From Phoronis ovalis (taxonomy: Eukaryota > Phoronida > Phoronidae), in assembly GCA_028565635.1 (NCBI GenBank), contig JAOXYB010042481.1, positions 1-12,783 of the forward strand: a stretch of 12,783 nt of DNA, read 5' to 3'. Under the pieces are notes generated by a model. The model was given only the letters and a program-made list of their open reading frames with translations, ran no database searches and was not told where the DNA came from. Positions 8,192 through 12,783 of the stretch are shown piece after piece. How positions within the stretch are numbered: the stretch's first letter is position 1; every line of letters begins with the position of its first letter. The position numbers were made by a program, and so were the translations under genes.

Positions 8192-8295
8192 CTGAAAAAC
8201 ACAGCTTTCTTACTCCTGCATGTGAATATTATTTATTCCAGCTTTTTTTTCTCAAAATCAGCAATGGAGAACAATTATTGTATAATATCTCTTAC

Positions 8296-8890
8296 CTTCG
8301 TTTGTTTGAAGTGACACTTTTACATCTACGTCGCGGGAAGAAGGGTTTGATGCCAGCAACCGCATGACTTCATCCACCCGAGATATTCCTGGCGTTTTCT
8401 GTGGTGTAGAAGAAACAGGCCTCACTTGTACATGATGATGTGGCTCTTTAGGAAAATATTCTCCAGAATGACTTCCATTGTATGAAGCCATCGAACTTTC
8501 TGGATCATCAGAACCAGAACTACTTTGTGAAGTGGACCAATATTGAGCTTGTTGACTAAGTGGCAACTGTTGTTGTTGTTGTGGCATTCCTACTCTGTAA
8601 GTTGATGGCAAAGTACCTGAAGTATAACTCGTTGATGTGACAACTCTTTGGCTTACTGTTGTCCCACCAGACGGTGCATCGTAGTGGTAAGATCTGGGCA
8701 TCGTAGCTCCTACAGCACTTCTTCCACTATTTTCATAATGTTGAGCTCTTGACATTTGAACGCTACTATAATGTCCCTCATCCTCCGATACAGACGGTTG
8801 TTTCGGCTTGGGTGGTACAGGAGGAGGTCCTTGTCTTGGCTCGTAGAGTCGTTTTAGCTCCTTGAACTGATCAAAATGTGTCGACGACAT
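8296..8890 (-). CDS. N-terminal coding exon of a scaffold/adaptor-like protein (partial gene)
   Basis: The exon spans 8943-8296 on the - strand. Its acceptor TTTTTACTTATTTTCAG|AATG has a long pyrimidine tract and its donor is the perfect GAAG|GTAAGAG. The frame is stopped upstream at 8920, 8911 and 8905, so ATG 8890 (G at -3) is the likely start. It gives 198 residues plus one base of the next codon. The protein is disordered and rich in S, P, Q and Y. It contains an SH3-ligand motif PPPVPPKPK at 22-30, tyrosine motifs HYSSV (41), YENS (52, a YxN Grb2-type SH2 ligand) and YDAP (70, a YxxP Crk-type ligand), a polyglutamine run of five, and a final helix-like SRVDEVMRLLASNPSS before the donor. 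These features suggest a cytoplasmic signalling or cytoskeletal adaptor. I do not recognise the family. The rest of the gene is beyond the donor, in a short exon at 8191 or further left. Confidence 0.7.
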
Positions 8891-8943
8891 GACTTCATCC
8901 AATTAGTTTTATATTGTTCATTTAATCCCATCTACAGTACATT
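8891..8943 (-). promoter_or_regulatory. 5' UTR part of the scaffold-gene exon, with three upstream ATGs
   Basis: Between the acceptor at 8943 and ATG 8890 there are ATGs at 8942 (6-codon uORF), 8931 (25-codon uORF that overlaps the main start in another frame) and 8921 (8-codon uORF). If this acceptor is used, translation of the main frame would be restrained by these uORFs. An alternative acceptor GATGAAG|TC at 8893 would remove all three and make the exon internal, but it has no pyrimidine tract. Confidence 0.5.
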
Positions 8944-10261
8944 CTGAAAATAAGTAAAAATAAAACCCTATGAGTTGAGTGTATCTTAACCAATGCATGC
9001 GCAGGGTATTTCTTCTAAATGTAATACATTTTTTAGAGTTATAATAACAATTAAGGCAAGTCTCCATATGATTTCTGTGTGATGTCCCAATACTGCTAGT
9101 GCAACAATTGGACATAAAAATTTCAACTGTAGTTTTATCTTGATAGTTTCTTCTAGACCACATGGCACAAATCCCTTATTAAAATTCTCACAAAAGCTCC
9201 CACTTGACTTATAACCAGTAGTTTTTACATCCAGACACTCAGTCCATTGTACTGCCACTCGACTACAGCAGTGCAAATCATCCTGTGAATTCAGTGCTTT
9301 AACATGAAATACTACTTAAACCTACTTTTCTCACTATAAAATAATAACAATATATATATTAATATGCAAACAATATTAAACTCAATGGCATGTGGGAATA
9401 CAAAATATAACAGATCATAATATTCATAATATTAACATATGGAATAACATATGGAAACTGATCAATGCAGGCACAGGATTACCAGTAATTGATAACCAGT
9501 TCCTAGCATACATGTACATTTCAAGATAAGAAACATACATTTAAATGCACTGTTTATACTCCTGCTAATGCAAACATCCATTTCTTTATAATAAAACATC
9601 TACAATATGTAATTCAAATTGCGTAAACTCATCAAAGAGGAAAGGATTCTTGGTTTGTATTTTACTGTATTCCAGGAACTTCTCTGCAGACTGATGAAAA
9701 TATAACAACAACAGATCATAAAACTGTCAATTCGCTACCTACATCACAGTTTGACATACAGATGAACAGAACATGTCTAGTTTCATAAGGTAAACACTAC
9801 CTAATTCCTGCATGATTTTTACAGCTGTTTACCAGTGTTATTACTCTTCATAGCAGCAGAGTGAGACCTATACATTGATCATCACACTATAAAGTTTTCA
9901 TATGGTATATAAGAATAGGACATGCCAAGGGAATGATGCATGTACCACAGATATAGACTTACTGTCTGTGTTCTCATATAATCAGCTTATCAAATAAACA
10001 ATTATCTGTAAGTATCAAATAAACAAAAGCTGTGTGTCATCAAGATTATTATTATAGCACATTTAATTTTCAGAAAATACACATTTTAAGGATTATTATA
10101 CAGAAAATAAGCTCCTTTGATGTCTGTAAAACTAGTTGTTTTAGGGTTAAGCTGTCATTACTCATACTAATGTATATTACAACAGTCATATATCACAAAA
10201 TATGGTTATTTTACACATTGATAGTACACTTCTTGTTTATTTATACAAGTCAGGAACTCAC
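8944..10261. other. probable intron of the - strand gene, no exon supported
   Basis: AT-rich with frequent stops. A small - strand segment near 10002-9964, between TTTGATACTTACAG and ACAGACA|GTAAGTC, has good splice-site consensus on both sides but stops in all three frames, so at most it is a non-coding leader exon. Two tandem copies of AACATATGGAAT-like sequence lie at about 9435-9455. Open frames at 8986-9276 on the - strand do not look like protein. Confidence 0.4.
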
Positions 10262-10513
10262 CTGGGGCACTGAATCGTTTTGACCAGGTACACGGTTATG
10301 GTGTGCATGAGAGGGGGTATAACTTTCAGTATTCAAAACAATTCCAAAAAGGGGTGTTTCTGAACTTTTTTTTCGAAAGCTATTATTAAGTGTTTGAAAG
10401 GTTGGATGAGGCACCCCCGTAAAAATTATTGAAGTCAGTGGCCCTGAGGGAACTCCCTGAACACGTGAAGTAGGAGACAGAAATGAAACAACTGTAGTCA
10501 TACTCACATTTGC
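10262..10513 (-). CDS. probable coding exon of unknown protein (fragment)
   Basis: On the - strand the frame is open from about 10513 to a consensus donor CCCCAG|GTGAGT at 10262, giving about 84 codons in phase 0. ATG 10501 is the first Met. The peptide is rich in S, T and P (SFLSPTSRVQGVPSGPL, then ESYTPSHAHHNRVPG), similar in character to the scaffold exon at 8890. Joining it to the acceptor at 8943 gives N-V-L-stop, so it is not simply the preceding coding exon. It may be an alternative first exon, part of another transcript, or partly derived from a repeat: GGGGGTAT at 10314 and GGCACCCCC at 10410 resemble the ends of the transposon family seen elsewhere here. Confidence 0.4.
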
Positions 10514-10655
10514 CTACTTACAAGTACCGAGGATGCACGCCCTTCACTACTGAACAAACAAGATATATTATACCAACTTCTTATAGCACCGAGGTTGTGG
10601 ATTACAGCTGTGCCCACTCACACTGTAACATGTAAACTATGTATATGTATCTTAC

Positions 10656-10740
10656 CTTGAGATTATCCTAATAGATCACAACCAGAGTGGGCCGGTAGGC
10701 TGTTTACCTAGTCAATACCAATCCTTTGCTCATACTAACT
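10656..10740 (-). other. possible non-coding leader exon with strong donor
   Basis: The - strand carries TCTCAAG|GTAAGATAC, a near-perfect donor, at 10656. No open frame of useful length precedes it, so it would be a 5' UTR exon of the scaffold gene. The 5' boundary given is a guess based on the TATA/MEF2-like box just upstream. Confidence 0.3.
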
Positions 10741-10750
10741 GAATGACCTG

Positions 10751-10760
10751 CTATTTTTAG
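10751..10760 (-). promoter_or_regulatory. MEF2-type / TATA-like box CTAAAAATAG
   Basis: CTAAAAATAG on the - strand matches the MEF2 consensus YTAWWWWTAR exactly and could also act as a TATA-like box. CCAAT lies beside it on the + strand (10764-10768), so both are placed a short distance before the possible leader exon. Function is inferred from position only. Confidence 0.3.
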
Positions 10761-10868
10761 GGACCAATGAGTTTGGACAATAGTGAATTGAGGTTAAGTA
10801 TTTCAGACAGGTGAAATAAATATCCTATCAATTTTATTTGTTTGAAGCACACAAGTCATAATTAAGGT

Positions 10869-10975
10869 ACCAAAAAGGGTAAGAATTTTCCACTCATAGT
10901 CCTAAAAAGGGGCTATTTTTTACCCTTCATAATGCACGCGAGTAACCAACTATTCTCACTGTCACACCCACCGGG
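10869..10975 (+). mobile_element. diverged or truncated relative of the TIR transposon
   Basis: The right-hand part aligns with the end of copy 1. Both have ATTTTTTACCCT, then about 20 bp, then ACCAACT, a short T-rich stretch with TGTCA, and finally CACCCACCGGG (copy 1: TACCCCCCGGG). Internal units here are CCAAAAAGGG and CCTAAAAAGGGG in place of ATTTACCACAGGG. I cannot find a matching left end, so it is either truncated or a different subfamily with its own internal repeat. Confidence 0.4.
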
Positions 10976-12459
10976 CATGTATATACTATGAAAAGTTACC
11001 GAACTCAAGCTCTCACCATTAATGATAATCCATCATGAAATCCCTCATTCTAATCCCAGAATTCTAATTGAACAGTCAAATCATTATTACATAATGCTGT
11101 CTAGTTAACTTATTACAGCCCAATTAATAAGAACAATTATGAAATATATGGCATACCGATATTGGAATATTCCATATAAATATGAAACTATAAAAACTGT
11201 ACTGAACCTCTGGCTTGCTGCGAGGCCATGCACAAAATGATGATCAACTGTACGTGCATATAATCATAGGTCATGAAGACTCCCAATTGAAGGTTTCACA
11301 AATGTCTTTCTCAAAAAGTCTTCCCTACTCTAAGATTAGAATCTAGTGGTACCCAAATAAACCATACATATACAGAAGAGAGCATTCAAAATCAAACCAG
11401 TCATGATACTACCAGTTGTAGTTAATCAAACATCTAGATAGGTTTATATCATATAAATCAAAGACATTTCTTAAAGATGACAAAGTATGACACACAATTT
11501 AAAATATAAACTTGTATCTGACTGTAGGTTTATTTGTAAACTTGCCTTTCTGTTTCATTAACACACATCCTAGCAGCCCAGCATTCCTACCTAGAATGCT
11601 TAAACCTTACACCTGCTCTTGTTACAACACAGTTTATGATACTTCTCTGCATGATTCACTGGGTACTACAGAAGTATTTATAGCAAATATATAAAGCTGC
11701 AAGTATCAGATTTTCCAGATCAGTATATATTATAAACATCTGAGATGCAGATTGCATATACAAAGATAAATACCTGAGCTGAAATATGTTTTCTCCTGAG
11801 AATATAATATAAACTATAGGAAATGTTACCATGGTAACCTATACATGATTTACAAATGTTATACATAGGTAACAAGTAACATGCAGTAAATGTATTGGTT
11901 TAATATTTAATATCCAGGTATAGGTAATAACATTCATCCTGTAGGTGTTCAAATTGACTTAAGACGCTAACTGTGTAACTACAAGGATTTCTTGCACTGA
12001 GATAGTTGATTAGAACTTTAAATAATATTTTTTAAGATCATTTATATTTGTACAGTTAGGGAAAATTACATTACTAACAGTTTTTTCTAGAATTTTGTTA
12101 CCTATACGTGCAACTAAACATTCAGACTTTGTTCACAATTTGTGTTTCACTGTGAAGAGGCAAAAATTTAATTAGATAATGCATCAAACCAAAAATTTGT
12201 TTTCTTCAAAACTGAATGAAATGTGTTTAGCAATACTTATACAGAAAGAAATTGAAAATGAGATTTACCAGTCACATACATTTAGTAATGAACAGTGCAT
12301 TGCACCTACAGTGTAAACCAAGCACAGTGCTGTTACCTGTAAATAGTGCACCAGTCTGACCTAAAAACATATCACATACTACAGTATGTTGTTAAATAAA
12401 AAAGGTGGGCAAACAAGACTTCCATAGCGGCTTGGGTCTTCTCGTGCATGGCTGTTTAA
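10976..12459. other. AT-rich non-coding DNA, no gene seen
   Basis: No exon on either strand has splice sites plus a sensible open frame. The + strand frame at 11512-11694 begins with a non-ATG codon and has no coding character. The one sharp element is the palindrome at 11825-11838. The stretch may be the 5' flank or an intron of a gene whose exons lie outside the window. Confidence 0.45.
11825..11838. promoter_or_regulatory. X-box-like palindrome GTTACCATGGTAAC
   Basis: This is a perfect 14-bp palindrome made of GTTACC, a 2-bp spacer and GGTAAC. It fits the symmetric X-box (GTNRCC N0-3 RGYAAC) bound by RFX transcription factors in animals, which often control cilia genes. No promoter or gene is visible next to it, so its use is unproven. 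GTAAC recurs twice 30-40 bp downstream (GGTAACAAGTAAC). Confidence 0.4.
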
Positions 12460-12473
12460 CCCCCCCCCCCCCC
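12460..12473. repeat. poly-C tract (14 C)
   Basis: A run of 14 C follows GGCTGTTTAAC. It resembles the long G or C runs at the ends of the transposon copies, but no matching inverted end or internal units are visible nearby, so it is recorded only as a homopolymer. Confidence 0.85.
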
Positions 12474-12551
12474 ATTACTACAAATGCAAACAAAGCATAC
12501 ATTCAATAGAAATTATAACAACTTATCAACATTCACTCTGAGAAACCAACA

Positions 12552-12586
12552 TTTTCTGATATATATGCTCCATATATATCAGAAAA
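12552..12586. repeat. perfect 16-bp inverted repeat with 3-nt loop
   Basis: TTTTCTGATATATATG at 12552-12567, then CTC, then the exact reverse complement at 12571-12586. In DNA it can extrude as a cruciform; in RNA it would be a tight AU-rich hairpin. No gene is associated with it. Confidence 0.85.
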
Positions 12587-12783
12587 CGGGTGCAGATACT
12601 GAAGGTCAGTCTCGGGAGGTCAGTTTACTCAAAGTGATCAAAATTAAAAATTTGTGTTCTCTTTAGAATTTTTTCTGTTGATATGCCATGTAATGTAGCA
12701 TATAACATGAGGCCCATTCAGACTTACGACTTAGAGCGCTTCACAATAGAGCGCTTTATAATAATGCGCTTCAGCCTCTAGTG
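12587..12783. repeat. window edge with repeated GCGCTT motif
   Basis: Three GCGCTT units follow each other at 12736, 12751 and 12766: TAGAGCGCTTCACAA, TAGAGCGCTTTATAA and AATGCGCTTCAG. The 15-bp spacing and the 10-bp identity of the first two (TAGAGCGCTT) indicate a short tandem array that is cut by the window end. Nothing else is recognisable here. Confidence 0.45.

Noticed and set aside
9206-9266. Possible second SINE with a Ser-tRNA-like head on the - strand (GTCGAGTGGC...ATGGACT)
   Set aside because: The A-box side is suggestive, but the expected B box (GGTTATAAGTC) matches poorly and no SINE body is recognisable.
8918-9276. Two - strand open frames of 81-96 codons upstream of the scaffold exon
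   Set aside because: They have no splice sites at their ends, run through the acceptor's pyrimidine tract, and have no protein-like composition.
10032-10283. + strand open frame of 83 codons
   Set aside because: AT-rich, low-complexity translation (YYYS, LLIL runs) overlapping a better - strand exon; no splice sites or Kozak support.

Overview
The window looks like nuclear DNA of an invertebrate animal. It is AT-rich (roughly two thirds A+T by eye). Its genes have GT-AG introns with good donor consensus, its intergenic and intronic stretches are long, and it holds eukaryotic polyadenylation signals, non-autonomous DNA transposons with terminal inverted repeats and a tRNA-derived SINE-like relic. 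Long kinesin-light-chain-type TPR arrays in expanded gene families, together with this type of foldback transposon, are what I would expect from a bivalve or another marine invertebrate. The exact taxon is an inference and I cannot fix it. There is no bacterial operon structure, tRNA, rRNA or CRISPR array.

Layout. 1-1500 is the upstream region of the main gene. It contains a perfect 17-bp hairpin (273-318) and three diverged copies of a roughly 70-120 bp motif (465-537, 586-705, 1262-1374). A 461-bp transposon (720-1180) with matching 8-bp (possibly 9-bp) target-site duplications lies between the second and third copies. 1502-5526 on the + strand is a two-exon gene, join(1502..1760, 2489..5526). 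It encodes a 1098-residue protein: a basic Ser-rich leader, a helical region, a GlnD/DUF294-type nucleotidyltransferase domain with an intact GS-x10-D-x-E motif, a helical linker, and about 11 TPRs of 43 residues. A polyadenylation signal lies 73 bp after the stop. 5605-6950 is AT-rich intergenic DNA with a SINE-like relic. 6954-7387 is a second copy of the upstream transposon in the opposite orientation, so the nucleotidyltransferase-TPR gene sits between inverted transposon copies.

From about 8.0 to 10.7 kb the - strand carries at least one gene, seen only in part. The best exon is 8943-8296, coding from ATG 8890. It has a strong polypyrimidine tract and acceptor at its 5' end and a perfect AAG|GTAAGA donor at its 3' end. 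It encodes the N terminus of a disordered scaffold or adaptor-like protein with an SH3-ligand motif and several SH2-ligand-like tyrosine motifs; I do not recognise the family. A second probable - strand exon (10513-10262) and a probable leader-exon donor (10656) lie upstream, but the 10262 exon does not join the 8943 exon in frame. The remaining 11-12.8 kb is AT-rich DNA without a supported gene. It holds a perfect X-box-like palindrome, a perfect 16-bp hairpin, a poly-C tract and a short GCGCTT repeat at the edge.

The most notable object is the nucleotidyltransferase-TPR protein. It joins what looks like a catalytically competent nucleotide-transfer domain to a long partner-binding array, a layout suggestive of a regulated protein- or RNA-modifying enzyme or an intracellular sensor. 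Its substrate and role cannot be read from the sequence.
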